A DNA stretch of 64,000 nt from Diadema setosum (GCF_964275005.1 NC_092706.1:30370781-30434780), one strand, 5' to 3'; positions 36,287 to 51,200 are shown, numbered from the stretch's first letter. Translations and numbers: made by a program. The notes: generated by a model not told the origin, from the sequence alone.

Positions 36287-39200
36287 CTGTAAAACAATGA
36301 ACAAAACATTGAACTCAGACCATTACCTCCACGTCTGGAGAAAACATACAAACTGAAAAGAAACTGCAACTTGAGTTGGTAATTAAAGGTAGAGATGACA
36401 ACACAGGATTCTTCATTGCTTTTTTCATTACTTCCCATGCAAATCATCCTCTAAATACTGCAATCATTGTGTGCTGCAAATTGTTTAAAGGTTGACATTT
36501 AGAGCTCCCTGAATAGCACTTTTAAGCAAGAAGACACATCTTTGCTTTCAGTATACAATGCACATAAACATCTCATTTGGCCCTAAGTCTACCTGCTGTG
36601 ATGGTCTTGACATTGTCACCAAATATAAGATGTATTCACATTAACTACCACCTAGACAATCACTCCCTGGATAAATATCCCCAGGAATTACTCACAAGGA
36701 CAAGTACCTCCCTTCCCCTCCTACTTGTTGTTTTGTTAGAAATATAAACTTAGTTGTCTAAGAGGTACACTATAGAACACCTCCATCCCATAAATGAAAT
36801 GTGTCTACTGGCCAATTACACCACTTATCTTACCTCCACCACTGAGTTATTGGCCAGCTTCCATTTTTGTCCCTTGAGTACTGGCTTGCCATCAATGTGC
36901 ACTGCCCTCTTGCCCTCATTAGCCAGGTAGAATTCTCCATTGTTCCTAAGTTTGATGACACCTTGCTTTCTTGACACCTTCCATGCAGGTCCTTCCAGGG
37001 AGAGATCTACATCAATGGTGTTATCCTGACTGGCTCTTCCTATGGTAATCTGGCAAAGCAAATCACAGACACACAGTGGTTTACCATTCACCTTCTTCTC
37101 TGTACAGCTTATGACAGTGTGAAAAGTGCTATCACGCATGGGTTTTATGTTTCTAAAGAATACATTGCATCCTATGCACTCATTGCACAAGGAGAACACG
37201 ACTGAATCTTATCTAATCCATCTTTATTGACACATCAACAGAGAGCGAGAGAGAGAGAGAGTTGGAAGGAAAAAAGAAATGTTGCTGCATCCCATTAAAG
37301 ATGGTTTAATTGATGCTTAAAGGGATCATATAGTTTTGGTTGAGTCCTAATTTCAGGTTTCTAACATGTTACGACCAAAATCACTCTGAGAATGATCGCA
37401 CAAAAGAAACAATCAACTGATGTTCAGGCGGTTTATTAACAGTGATATTGTGGGTACAGACTCGTAATCGGTTTTCACATCAGTACAATAATGATCACTA
37501 TAAACAAATATAAGTCAGTAATGGAATCACTTACTCACTAAATCACGAAATCCATACAGTTTCCTGGTAGGGTCCAAATACGATGCTTGATGCACAAATG
37601 AATGATCCGTGATGCACCGATGAATGATTCCTTCGACGTAAATCCAGAGGCACAGGTTACAATAGTCCGCGTTATAAATCCAGGGTATAGTCCACGATAG
37701 ATGTTCACGGCGAAACGCGCAGAATCCAAACGTTGTGACGACCACGTCCAGTTGATGCGTTTAATGATGATTCACTTTATAATGTCCAGCGAGGAATCCA
37801 GCCCGTCACAGCTTTGCCGTAACAATGTCCGTTGACACTAAAATATGGAGTCTATCTCCAACGTCGGCAAATTAATTCTCTGCAGGCAAAATGTCTCCCA
37901 GGCCTTATCTCCACAAACACAGTTTGTATAGCAGGTCAGCAGGTAACACAGGACTGACTGTAACAAGTCGTTTCAGAGCCAGAAGTGACGTAACTCTCAG
38001 AGCAGAGGTGTTGGGTACTCTGCCTACTGCAGAATTTCTCCAGCTTATATATTCATTCACCCCTTTCTAGTACATTCTGTAATTTTCTCCAACCTGGGGC
38101 TACATGCCTGAACATACTAGCAAGTCCAAATTCCAGGAATCCTGGATGACTCACTGCCTAATATGTGCATAACATCATTGCCAAAATTAACTACCAATCA
38201 CATTTGGCTACAAAGGCAGTGCCTCACTCAGCCAGCACTTCCTAGAATTTTCTGGAATGGGTTAAATCATTCTAGATTGAGTGAGCTATAATGTATTTCC
38301 TGTCACGTGCATACATGTACTATAGCTACATTGTATACTATGTAGAAAATTCTCCACTGATCTGGTCAGCCTGTATGTACTATATCTATATCATATAGAA
38401 TGTTCTCCATTAATCTGGTCACCCTGTGTACATACAATGTGCACATTAAAACAACCATGCATACAACCTTGATACATGTACATAACTACTTGTGTGTACA
38501 TTTGTGACACCATCCCCCATGGGAAAAAGAAAGCCTTGCCGTAGCAAGGGTTTCTTTTACCTTCACAATTTCTCATTGTTATTTACAACGAATGTGAGGT
38601 ACAATCCAAGTCAAGCAACAATAATCACATACTTTCACATGCTTTTTGAATAGCTCTGCATTAATTCCATGTTCTCTTTTCATGGATACCATTTACATTG
38701 ATATTGCTTGGATTCTTGAAGCTTATACAATCATGTCAAACTGTTTTGCATAGATTAATGGATATGCTAAACACGTACACTGTAAGTGATATGCGGTGAA
38801 AACTTTTCACCCTTAACTTCTACTGTGCTATCCACTACCTATGTCACACCAACTGACTTTCTGTCATAGCACTCTTTCAACATGTTGACATGACACATTC
38901 TCTGATCTTTGCATCTGTCTGGTGTGCTGATCACATAGTTCACATCATTGAGTTTCTTTTTGACACAGTATGGGCCACTGAACTTGGCTTTCAGTGGTTC
39001 ACCTTGTATGGGCAGCAGTACAAGAACTTTGTCACCTGGGTTGAAGGTTCGGGCTTTGGCATTTTTGTCTGCTTTTCTCTTCATTGAGTCTTGTGACACT
39101 TTCAAGTGTTCCCTAGCTACCTCACAAGCCTTTGAAAGCCTTTCACGAAACTTTGACACATAGTCAAGTAGGTGGACCTCATCATCCTCAGTCATGAATT

Positions 39201-42200
39201 TCTCTTTGATGAGCTTCAGTGGGCCCCTAACTTCATGACCGTACACCAACTCAAATGGGCTGAAACCCGTCGACTCATTTGGGGAGTCCCTCGTCGCGAA
39301 CAGCAGGAAAGGGATGCCCTTATCCCAATCCTCGGGATACTCCTCACAAAATGCCCTAATCATTGTCTTTAGGGTCTGGTGGTAGCGCTCCAATGCACCT
39401 TGGGATTGGGGATGATAAGCTGACGACTTCAGCTGCTTCACACCCAAACGATACATCACCTCTTGAAATATGCCTGACATGAAATTTGACCCTTGGTCAG
39501 ACTGCACTTCCTTGGGCAACCCATACCTAGTGAAAAACTGCACTAGAGCATCTACCACAGTCTTGGCAGTGATATTTCTCAATGGGATAGCCTCTGGAAA
39601 CCGTGTAGACATATCCATGATTGTCAAGAGGTACTTCTGACCCGACCTAGTCCTAGGCAAAGGTCCGACACAGTCAACTAGAACCCGACTGAATGGTTCT
39701 TCAAATGCAGGTATCGGAATCAACGGCGCCGGCTTCACTGAATGCTGTGGTTTACCAGCCACCTGACATGTGTGACAAGTCTTGCAAAACTCAGCCACAT
39801 CCACATTCAACCCTGGCCAATAGAAATGCCTCATGATCCGATCCTTTGTCTTTCTGATGCCTAAATGGCCGCCAACAGGTAACTCGTGAGCAATCCTCAA
39901 GATCTCACCGCGGTAACAGGGAGGGACAACAACTTGACGGACCACCGTCCAATCCTCATCAGCTGGCCTATGGGGAGGTCTCCACTTCCTCATCAAAATG
40001 CCATCTTTGACATAATAGCACTCAGGGACCTTTTCAGCCTCAGCCTCAGAACACGCCGTCTGAGACAAGCCTTTCAACTCAGAGTCTGCCTGCTGTGCTT
40101 CAACCAAGGAAGACTTGCTAAACAGCCCATCACTGTTAGCCTCGGAGCCTAATACAGCAACCCCATCATTCAAATCCTTGAAAAAGGTTTCTGCCAACCA
40201 AACACCGGAATTCTCCTCCACATCAACAGAATCCGCATCATCTTGAACAGCTCTACGAGCCTGAGACCTAGTCACAACACAATCTGGGAAAATCCCCGGA
40301 AACTCCTCCTGCAACTGCTCAGTTTCAGCAACCACCACTGGTTTATCCGAAACAACTGGAGACGCAACCACCTTGTCCCCAGCCAAGTCATTATCCAACA
40401 AAAAGTCAATGCCTACCATGGGCAACTCAGGAACAACTCCAACAGTGACAGGACCAGAAACTAGGTCACACTTCAAATCCACTCTATACAGTGGTACTGA
40501 CATATAACTGCCATCAACAGTCTGAATCAAGACTTTTGCATTCACTGCACTATCTGGTGGAAAAGTCATACCACCATCCACCATCAACGACTGAGAGGCC
40601 CCCGTATCCCGCAGGATGACTACTGGCTTACCTGCCTCACCAGAAGTACATGGGGTCACCTCACCATCAAACAAAAAACTACGATAGCTCTCATCCACCT
40701 GCTTCAGCCTATCTTTGAATTTGGGAGATCGACTTTCAATGGCCTGTGTTTCACTGAACGGGACACTATTTTCAGGTAGGACACTTTTTGACATGACAAA
40801 TCCCATGTCCTTCTTTGTTCTGTTTTGCAACTTCCAACACTGTGACTTTACATGCCCTGTCTTGTTACAGTGAAAACATTTGATGACATTTGCACTTGTA
40901 CTGGACCCTTTGTCAGATTGAGGCTTTGGTGCCGATGATTCAGAACTCGTGCCTTTTTCAGAACCAGCATTCTTTGGATTGCTCGACTGATTTTTGTCTC
41001 TCTTATTTCCAGAGAAATTCCTGAAAGGTGGTCTGTTGTCATTTCTGTGGGTCAGCTCATACTCATCAGCCATCAAGGCTGCTTTATGCAAACTTGTCAC
41101 TTTGTGATCATCCAAATGCGACCTCACACTGAAAGCAACACTCTTTTTGAATTCTTCCAAGAGAACAACCTCACGTAGGTTATCAAAATCCTGATCCACT
41201 TTCAGGGACCTGTACCACCTATCAAACATCATTTCTTTTTCACGAGCAAACTCAACATGTGTCTGGCCTGGTTTGCGGTACGAATTTCTGAACTTGTGTC
41301 TGTACGCCTCTGGCACCAACTCATAAGCATTCAACACTGCTTTCTTGACTGTAGCATAGTCACGTGATTGCTCTTCAGAGAGAGATGAGTACACATCGGC
41401 TGCTTTGCCGACAAACACACTTTGAAGGAGCATGGGCCAAAATTCCTGTGGCCATTTCAAACTGTTAGCCACCTTCTCAAATGACACAAAATATGCATCA
41501 ACTCTGTTTTCTTCAAACTTTGGCACCAATCGAATGTTCTTGGCCAAATCAAATTCAGAGGGAGCCCTTTCACGATTTCCAACAGTCTGTGCATGAGTCA
41601 ATTCCATCTCACGCAATTTCACTTGTTGCTCCACTTCAAATTTTTGCTGTTCCATTTCAAGTCTCTTCATTTCAATTTCTCTTTCCACTTCTCTAGCCCT
41701 TTCCCTTTCCTTCATTTCCATTTCTAATCTCATCTTCTCTTTCTCCATTTCCATTTCTCTTTGTTTTTCCCTTTCCTTCATTTCCATTTCTCTCTCCTTC
41801 ATTTCCATTTCTCTCTCCTTCATTTGCAATTTAGCAAGCTCAAGCCGTGTTTGATCTGACATTTGAGCTTGATCTGAAGTGTCAATTTCTTCTTTGAGCT
41901 CCATGTGACCAGCTACCAAGTCAAGAATCTCTGCCTTTCTTACACCTTGTGGAACATCAACATTCAAATGCTGTGCAATAGCAGTCAAATCACATTTGCG
42001 TAACCTTTGCAAATCTTTGAGGGACAAATCTGTCCTCTGAACAAATGCCTGAACATCCATTGTACTGATTGACATTGTCACATGTATTACACACAATGTA
42101 CAATTGAATAATCAACTCACTGGTATTATGTCTGTACCAATATTCTAGGTTCCGGAACGTTCCAAATTCTAAGTTTTGGCTTTAAATTCACTTCCCGGAC

Positions 42201-45200
42201 AAGCCCCCAATTTTGTTACGACCAAAATCACTCTGAGAATGATCGCACAAAAGAAACAATCAACTGATGTTCAGGCGGTTTATTAACAGTGATATTGTGG
42301 GTACAGACTCGTAATCGGTTTTCACATCAGTACAATAATGATCACTATAAACAAATATAAGTCAGTAATGGAATCACTTACTCACTAAATCACGAAATCC
42401 ATACAGTTTCCTGGTAGGGTCCAAATACGATGCTTGATGCACAAATGAATGATCCGTGATGCACCGATGAATGATTCCTTCGACGTAAATCCAGAGGCAC
42501 AGGTTACAATAGTCCGCGTTATAAATCCAGGGTATAGTCCACGATAGATGTTCACGGCGAAACGCGCAGAATCCAAACGTTGTGACGACCACGTCCAGTT
42601 GATGCGTTTAATGATGATTCACTTTATAATGTCCAGCGAGGAATCCAGCCCGTCACAGCTTTGCCGTAACAATGTCCGTTGACACTAAAATATGGAGTCT
42701 ATCTCCAACGTCGGCAAATTAATTCTCTGCAGGCAAAATGTCTCCCAGGCCTTATCTCCACAAACACAGTTTGTATAGCAGGTCAGCAGGTAACACAGGA
42801 CTGACTGTAACAAGTCGTTTCAGAGCCAGAAGTGACGTAACTCTCAGAGCAGAGGTGTTGGGTACTCTGCCTACTGCAGAATTTCTCCAGCTTATATATT
42901 CATTCACCCCTTTCTAGTACATTCTGTAATTTTCTCCAACCTGGGGCTACATGCCTGAACATACTAGCAAGTCCAAATTCCAGGAATTCTGGATGACTCA
43001 CTGCCTAATATGTGCATAACATCATTGCCAAAATTAACTACCAATCACATTTGGCTACAAAGGCAGTGCCTCACTCAGCCAGCACTTCCTAGAATTTTCT
43101 GGAATGGGTTAAATCATTCTAGATTGAGTGAGCTATAATGTATTTCCTGTCACGTGCATACATGTACTATAGCTACATTGTATACTATGTAGAAAATTCT
43201 CCACTGATCTGGTCAGCCTGTATGTACTATATCTATATCATATAGAATGTTCTCCATTAATCTGGTCACCCTGTGTACATACAATGTGCACATTAAAACA
43301 ACCATGCATACAACCTTGATACATGTACATAACTACTTGTGTGTACATTTGTGACAAACATTTTTTGGTAAGATAATGAGAAACCTCTTAAGAAATATGA
43401 AAGAGCATGTACAGTAATTCTATGAGGAATTCAACGTTTATTTGATGAAAATTGGTTTCGCATTGGCTGAGATATCCAAAAAAGAGTGATTCTAATATAC
43501 GATCGCTTTATTTTACTTTGTTTTCAGATGTTTCAGTCATTCTAAACCCGATTTTCATCAAATAAACTTTGAATTCCTCTTAAAATGGTATGCTCTGCAC
43601 TACATCATATTAAAAGTGTTTTCTTGGTATCTCGCAAAAAGTTAAAAGCCCAAATCTCATCTCCACCACTACTGTACCATCCCATTAATATATTAGTATC
43701 AACATCTTTTCACCTACAGAATTCCCTGGATATCTACTCCAATAAGACTTTACAAGAAACTCATATCATACAATCTGAGGTGAATAACCACAAAATGACT
43801 TAGAATGGCAACGCACCTCTTTGGATCTCATGAGGTATCTCACCAGACGCCCACGAAGTACAGCCAGAGTTTGGTTATCAAACTCCTGAGAAGTCATCCC
43901 TGAGGAATGATAAAAAAAAAAATTAATCAGTAAATATTGTCACTCCCACTCTCCTTCCCATCTTCCATCAAGAGTTTCACTCTGAACAATGTCTTAGAAA
44001 TCAACAGATTTGCTCTTTTCAGTTTATATGATAACCAGATGATCGATTTGTAAAAGTGGAAATATTAGCAGGCAAAAGTATATTCTCAGGACAATATCAA
44101 CTGTATAAGGGACAGTTTATTTTTTAACTTGCAAAAAATGGGAAAAAGAAGAATCATATTAATCTTTAGCTGGTATTTGTATGTATATATGACCAACACT
44201 AATCTCAAACACCAACAAGTAAATGATATTGGATTCATTTTCATAGAATTTAACTCCACAATAAGGACAGAATTGGCAAAAGAGATTATAACATTGGAAA
44301 GCAATGCACATCGAGTCATCACTTTTTCAATTCAAAACAGAACTTGTCAAATATTAGATCTCTACATCTATTGTCTAGCAATGCAGAGTAAACATTCCAT
44401 ACAAATTTTCTTCATTTTCCTCGTGTGTGCAAAGCATTTCACAGACCAAGATCATTTAGCTCCATTGTAGTCTATCTAATACTTGCAGTGGGAATGTTCA
44501 AGAAACATATGTCCACCAAGACCCACCTCCCTAAATGCCTTAAAAATGAGAAGTTCACCCTTGGAACTCTGGTCATTACTCATAGAGAAACCAACTGCTA
44601 GAAGGTCACACATGATACAGTCCACCCCTCAAAGAGATACCCACAGCTAGAATGTCACACACTGTACAGACCATCCCTCATAGAAATATCCATTGCTAGA
44701 ATGTCACACACGATACAGTCCACCCCTACAGTTAACTGTCCAGCTCCTATCCCTCCCTTCACATCTTGTCATCTTACCTGTCACATTCTCCACTAAGACT
44801 TGCCACTTAGGAATCTCATTCTCCAGGTGTCGGATTTGTCTCTTTTGTCGGCGGTCAAATGCAGCGAGCTCTGAGCAGAGAAATAGTAAATATAAGAATT
44901 TATTGTATTTGTTGTTTGGTATTGCAGTATGATTGTGTTATGTGGCCCCTATTAAAGGGAAAAACTGTTTGTAAGGAATCCAGAAGCCATGACATCCCCT
45001 ATAAGCATACAATCATAAAATCTACCCAGTAACAGTTTTTGGACCACACAGTGGACTCCAATTATAACGAACATGGTTACAAAAAAAAAAAAAAAAAAAA
45101 AAAATCTTAATACAATGAAATAAAAATTCAGGTCCCAAAATTATCATCTTATACATGGGTAATTCCATGAAGTTGGGGCAGTGTCCATGTAGCATCGTGA

Positions 45201-48200
45201 TATTTGAAAAATACATTTCAGCATAACTCAATATTGATAATGCTATACATTTATTGTTTGTAGGCTTTACATTTGCATTGAGGCCACACATTTTCCTGGA
45301 AATTTTGTGCCATTCAGACTCAATTTTGATGAAGTTATTAAACAATATGTAACGGTGTCCTGTAGCATCGGGACGTGTCCATGTAGCATCGTGATATTTT
45401 AAAATTTGGTCCTAAGAGACAAATTATGGCAATTAGCTTGACCAAAATTTGATGCAATATGCATATCTACTAGATTAGTCAGATAGCTAAATATCTCAAA
45501 TTTCATGTACACAGTTTTAATTTTAAAAGAAAATTACAAAATGTATCACGATGCTACGCGGTGTCCTTTTTTGTTACATTTGGTGGACACCGCGTAGCAT
45601 AGTGACAAATTGTGTCATTTTCTTGTAAAAGTAAAACTGTGAATGGGAAAGTTAAGATATTTAGCTATCTGACTAATCTAGTAATTATGCATATCATATC
45701 AAATTTTGGTCAAGCTAATTGCATTAATTTGTCTTTTAGGACCAGATTTGAACTATCACGATGCTACATGGACACGTCCCGATGCTACAGGACACCGTTA
45801 CATTTTTTAAAGATAACTTCATCAAAATTGAGTCTGAATGGCACAAAATTTCCAGGAAAACGTATGGTCTCAATACAAATGTAAAGCCTATAAACAATAT
45901 ATGTATAGCATAATCAGTATTGAGTTATGCTAAAATGTAACACTTTGTGCCCCAACTTCACGGAATCACCCACATGTATCTTTATACACTATACTGTTCG
46001 GTTATAATGAAATCTCAATATAACAAAAAACAAAAAACAAAAACCAAAAAAAAAAAAACCCACCAGTCCAAAGGACTTCGTTATAATAGGAGTACACTGT
46101 AGTTGGCTGTACTGGTCATTTCTTTCTTCACTGATCTCATTCAGTTGAAAGTAATATGGTAGAACCTATCCCATCAACAACTGAAGGTTAGTACATATTG
46201 GCAACCAATTGCTTCAAATGTAAACTAGAAATGTCGCTATGGCGACTGATGCCTCCGCCATAATGCATGATTCTCCCAATAGGTGTATAGTACAATGTCT
46301 TCATAATATGTGATGACAGTTTCACATAACTGGCAAAATATTGATATGACAGGTTTGTCAGAAATGTCTTGAATGTTCACTTTCCTCAAACTGGGTTTGC
46401 TATAATTGTCTGAGAGTGCAGGTACACATATTTGAGGAAATGAGGATTTTTACTTGACTTCTGACCGACCCTGTTATAAGTTTATGCATTAAGTAATTTT
46501 CAAGGTATGAAGAAAGAGTGTAATTACAGTACAAAATAGATTTTTTTTTAAAAATCTAAACCTGACCTTAGACCCTTAACCTTTGACCTTTGACCTTCTG
46601 GCTGGAAATTTCCCAGATAATCTCCATTAGGTAATACATGTATATATCAAGTTTTAAAACTAATAATGCAAGCATTGCATATACTAGTATATGAGGAAAA
46701 CAGTAAAATTTTGAGGAGTTGACCTTGACCTTTGACCCCTGGCTATTGACCCATGACCCCTAAATTCCCTAGATAATCCCTGCCAGTCAGTACATGCATA
46801 TGTACCAAGTTCCATGAAGATACATTGAACCATTTGCGAGAAAAGTGAAATTGCAACATTTTCACCTCGCCTTTGACCTTTTGACCTTTGACCTTATGAC
46901 ATGAAACTCTCTCTGGAGAATCTTTACGCAGTAGTACATGTCTACACTAAGTTTCAATAAAATACCTTCAGGCATTGCATAGATATGGGGGAAATAGCAA
47001 CATTTTTAGCATTTGACCTTGACCTTTTGACCTTTTGACCTCTTACCAATGTCACTAAAATCTCCTCAACTAATCGTTCCATCATACATCATCCTTGGAC
47101 CAAGTTTGGTGAAAGCTGCTTCATCCAGTTTTGAGTTATCACTTAAACAGATAAATTGTAGGATTTGACCTTGATCTTTGACCTTTGACCTCTGTCCGAT
47201 TTCACCAAAAATTAATCCTGTAATTGTCCCATCATACATCATCCTCGGACAAAGTTTGGTGAAATTTGCTCCATCAAGTCTTGAGTTATCACGTAAACAG
47301 ATACAATTACGCCAGTTAGTTTCGATGAGGGGTGCAATAAAACTATCTGACACAGACATTGATGAAGTGAGTGTTGCATCCTTTATCGGAACTCAGATTG
47401 ATTGTCATCTCACTTGGAAACCTCACATTCAATTGGTAAATAAATGTGTTCGAAGGAAAGTAGGTGTATTGTATAAATTAAGACAGTATGTTCCGCAGCG
47501 CATTCTTGTGCTTTTGTATAAATCTTTTATACAACCACACATATTATATGGTATTGAAGTATGGGGCAGTAGTTATAAATCTCACTTAAATTGTATACAT
47601 ATTTCTCAAAAAATGGCTCTGAGAGCTATAACATTTTCGACTTTACGAACACATTCAGAACCATTGTTCCAACGATTCAAACTTCTAGATGTTGTTAGGT
47701 TACATAAGTTTTCAGTTTTAACATTTATGTACGATCTCTGCAATGGAACTATTCCGCACCCTCTGTATGACTATTGCCAAATTGTGCATCATACTTACAG
47801 GACAAGAACAAATGAAAAAAGAATGTTGTACTTACCAAAATTTAGAACCACACAGGGACAATTTTCAATTTCTTACTTAGGACCAAAATTTTGGAACACA
47901 TTGCCACAAGAAATGCGTGAACAAAGCAAAAGATCTACATTTCGTAAATGCCTTGCAGATTTCCTTCTCTAATAGATATTGTATCAAGTACAATTAGTTT
48001 TCTATGTTAGAAAATATATGATGTACGTTGTATTTAAATATTAACAGCCATTTCAACCAACCATTAATAATTTTTCGTTTGTGTTTAGCTTTTAGTATGA
48101 AGATCAAGGTGACCAATCTCGACTAGCACGTGTGCTAACTTTTTGGTTTCCTTGTTAACAACAACTTTGTAGAATTACGCTACATGTATCACATTTAAAT

Positions 48201-51200
48201 CTCAAATGTCTTCATTTAATCATGTTATTGTAAAGGAGTAATAAAAGTATTTTTTTTTCCATATATGTATGTAAATACAATTGTATAATGATTGAAAATG
48301 TACATGTTCAAATGTTGTTGCTAATAAAAACTTCAAACTTCAAACTTCAAACTTCAAACTTCAATTTCATGATTTGACCTTGACCTTTGACCTTTGGCCG
48401 ATTTCACCCAAAAACTGATTAAGTAATTGCCCCATCATACTTTAAACTTGGACCAAGTTTGGTAAAATTCCAGTCAATATTTCTCAAGTTATCGCATAAA
48501 CGAATGCGGACGGACGTACGTACGGACGTACGGACGTACGGACGTACAGACGTACGGACGGACGGACGGACGGACAACCCGAAAACATAATGCCTCCGGC
48601 ACCACTTCGTGGTGGAGGCATAACTAGTATGAATACTGCCATTTTATATGAATGTCTTACCCTGTAGTTAAGCACACTTATATGATATATTTAGTTTGTA
48701 CATCCACTACACATATCAACATGTTCAACTCATTCATTTTACCCATTGCATCAGTACATACTTTGGCACCAGAATTATACAGCAAATCCACTGCATTTTA
48801 TCACTGATACATTTCATGGATCTGTGCATATCACCAAGGATACTGTTATAATATGTGACCTGCTACAACAAAAGGATCCACAAGTCGGGGAGGTCGATTT
48901 TCTAAAAATGACATGACATTATTCCCTCACTCTTCTGCTTTCATTTCATATATAACACGGCTTATAAAAGCACTCGGTTGAGGAGATATCGATGATTTTA
49001 TGAGAGCATGTCGACTGGTCTAGGAAATCAGCATTTTGAGAAAACCACCTGCAAAGTTTTCCTTCTGATGCAATCATGATCAAAGGCAGGTAAAGGGTGC
49101 TAAATCCAAATCTTCATGTATGTAGTTTTTACTCCGTAGAAAGTCGGAAAATCATGCCTCCGAAAAACACTAATTTCTTGCATTTCCTTTGTTCATCTAG
49201 CTGCAAAATTTCAGCAGATGGTAGACAAATCATCAGACTACAAAATTATATAAAACACAGAAATTTGATGGTTTTGACCGATTTTGATGATATGACTTCA
49301 AACTCAATTTTATTGGGTCAGCTGTCAGCGACTTTAGTATCCTTTTGTTGTGGCGGGTCACATATATACATCACTTGAATTACAGACTCTTTTACTTCCA
49401 TTTAACACAGGATGCGTATTATAACTCTTCGTGGGCATATGTTACTTGGGGCACACTAATGGTCAGCACTGCTGGCCATTAGACTCTGGTCAAGTTCATA
49501 ATGTGACTTACTCCAAAGTATTAGAGGAATAAAGACTTTACTGTCATACCAAGCTGAAATACACAGCAAACATGTTGCCCTAGATTTACTTTGACTTTCA
49601 AGAAAGTAGAAACACATCACAAAAAATACAAAATGATGGAAGTGTGTATTCGAAAGTGTGGTCCAAGATATCAAATAACGTCAATGCTTGTCCTTAAAAA
49701 TTTGGATGAAAAACAAAACAAAAACATGAGTACCGTATGGCTAGTACTTGCCTAAGTCCTGATACTTACCATGCTCTAAGATTTCATCTCTTGGATCCCT
49801 GCAAGGAAGACAATAACAGATCATTACTATGCACATGTCATCGAAGAAACACATATCTTTTTCACCTTTCCCAAGTAAATCTATTTTTGAAGGCTAGCCA
49901 TAAAATATGACCAAAGTATGTTCCCATTCCTACAAGGTTTGAGCATGCTAGCTAAAATATTACAAAATTAGAACATTTCATAAGCCTGAAGAAGTGTTAA
50001 ATAAGTCTTATGAGAAAATCTCACAATAGTGTGTTGTGTGACATGTGTCTGCTGCTGTAGTGACCAGTCGAGGAATGCTCCTGGAGGCTGTATCAGCCCT
50101 TGTCCCTCTCAATGTTTATGGAGTACAGTGTACTAGACTTGATCTCCTTGATTCTTGTTTGCCTCCACGATGATACAGTTTTAATAGACCTGATTACTGA
50201 AAAGTTAATGATTTGAGTTGTAATTTTACAAAGGCTATACATGGAACTTATCAAGAAATGACAGCAGCCCTATTTTGTACACTATGCCTCCATATGAAAT
50301 TTCACCTAGCTGATTAGAGACCACCTTCTTTATTATTCTCATGGTTTTTTTTTTTTTTTTTTTTCATGTATGAGGCAGGTCAATTAGATTTTGACAAGGT
50401 GGTATTATTTTCTAGAGAGCTAGTCAAAAACAAAAATAACATGATCCATGCTGTTAGAGTTTAGTGAGATGACAATGAAGTGCAATCCCAGAATTATAAT
50501 GAGAGTGAATCACTTACGCAAGTTGAAGAATTCATTTTTCTTTTATCTGACTGCCAAATGATTGGTATGATAACGAATCTCCAACACATATCTGCCAACA
50601 TTTCAAGATGAAATATCTTACTTGTGGATTGCAAAAATCTTATTTTATATGCAAACTGAAGTTAAAAATCTTACTTTCAGTCAAATCTTCAGAAAATACA
50701 CATGAAAGGTATATCTAAATATTTTTTTAAAATCTGATTTCTCTGACAGAAAATCTGATTTTGCTATATTTAACATAAAAAATCTTACTGAATCTGATAA
50801 AATCTTACTAGTTGGCAAGTATGCCAACATACTCTTAGTAGCCATGTGACTATTATGGCTCTTTTGATGTGCCAATCCAAATATGTGTTGCATGACTCAC
50901 CAAAAGTCAAATGTTACTTATTTCCATACCATAAAGGAACTCAATTTCTAAGATGTGTTACTATCATTAGGCTGTATGATGAGATTTTTGGAATGTCCCC
51001 TGGGGAGTTTTCATAATTAGTCCCTTATATTTTGTTGATCTTGTTATGTTTATTGTTAATGAATGCACATGATACACTTATTACTTGCATCTCTTCACTG
51101 TAAATTAATGAGAAAGATGTAAATATGCTGAGTGTTATTATTCACTCACTCCGTTCCTGCCATTGCACTGCATTATACTGTCTTACCAGTAAGTCAAAAT

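Larger units (their letters stand above)
37367..43356 (-). mobile_element. Young Ty3/Gypsy-type LTR element in an MCRS1 intron
   Basis: Full-length insertion of 5990 bp. Both LTRs are 1143 bp (37367-38509 and 42214-43356) and differ at about one position by eye. A 4-bp target duplication AACA flanks it (37363-37366 and 43357-43360). A primer site complementary to a proline-type tRNA end sits 4 bases inside the 5' LTR. One long open frame carries Gag, CCHC knuckle, protease and integrase parts. I recognise no reverse transcriptase/RNase H part, so it is probably non-autonomous. What it carries looks whole, with no break in the frame. Near-identical LTRs imply a very recent insertion, perhaps still polymorphic. 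It lies in the same sense as MCRS1. Confidence 0.93.

Noticed and set aside
37527-42592. Paired 72-codon frames in the LTRs
   Set aside because: Identical because the LTRs are identical; they lie in the LTR transcript region and show no protein features.
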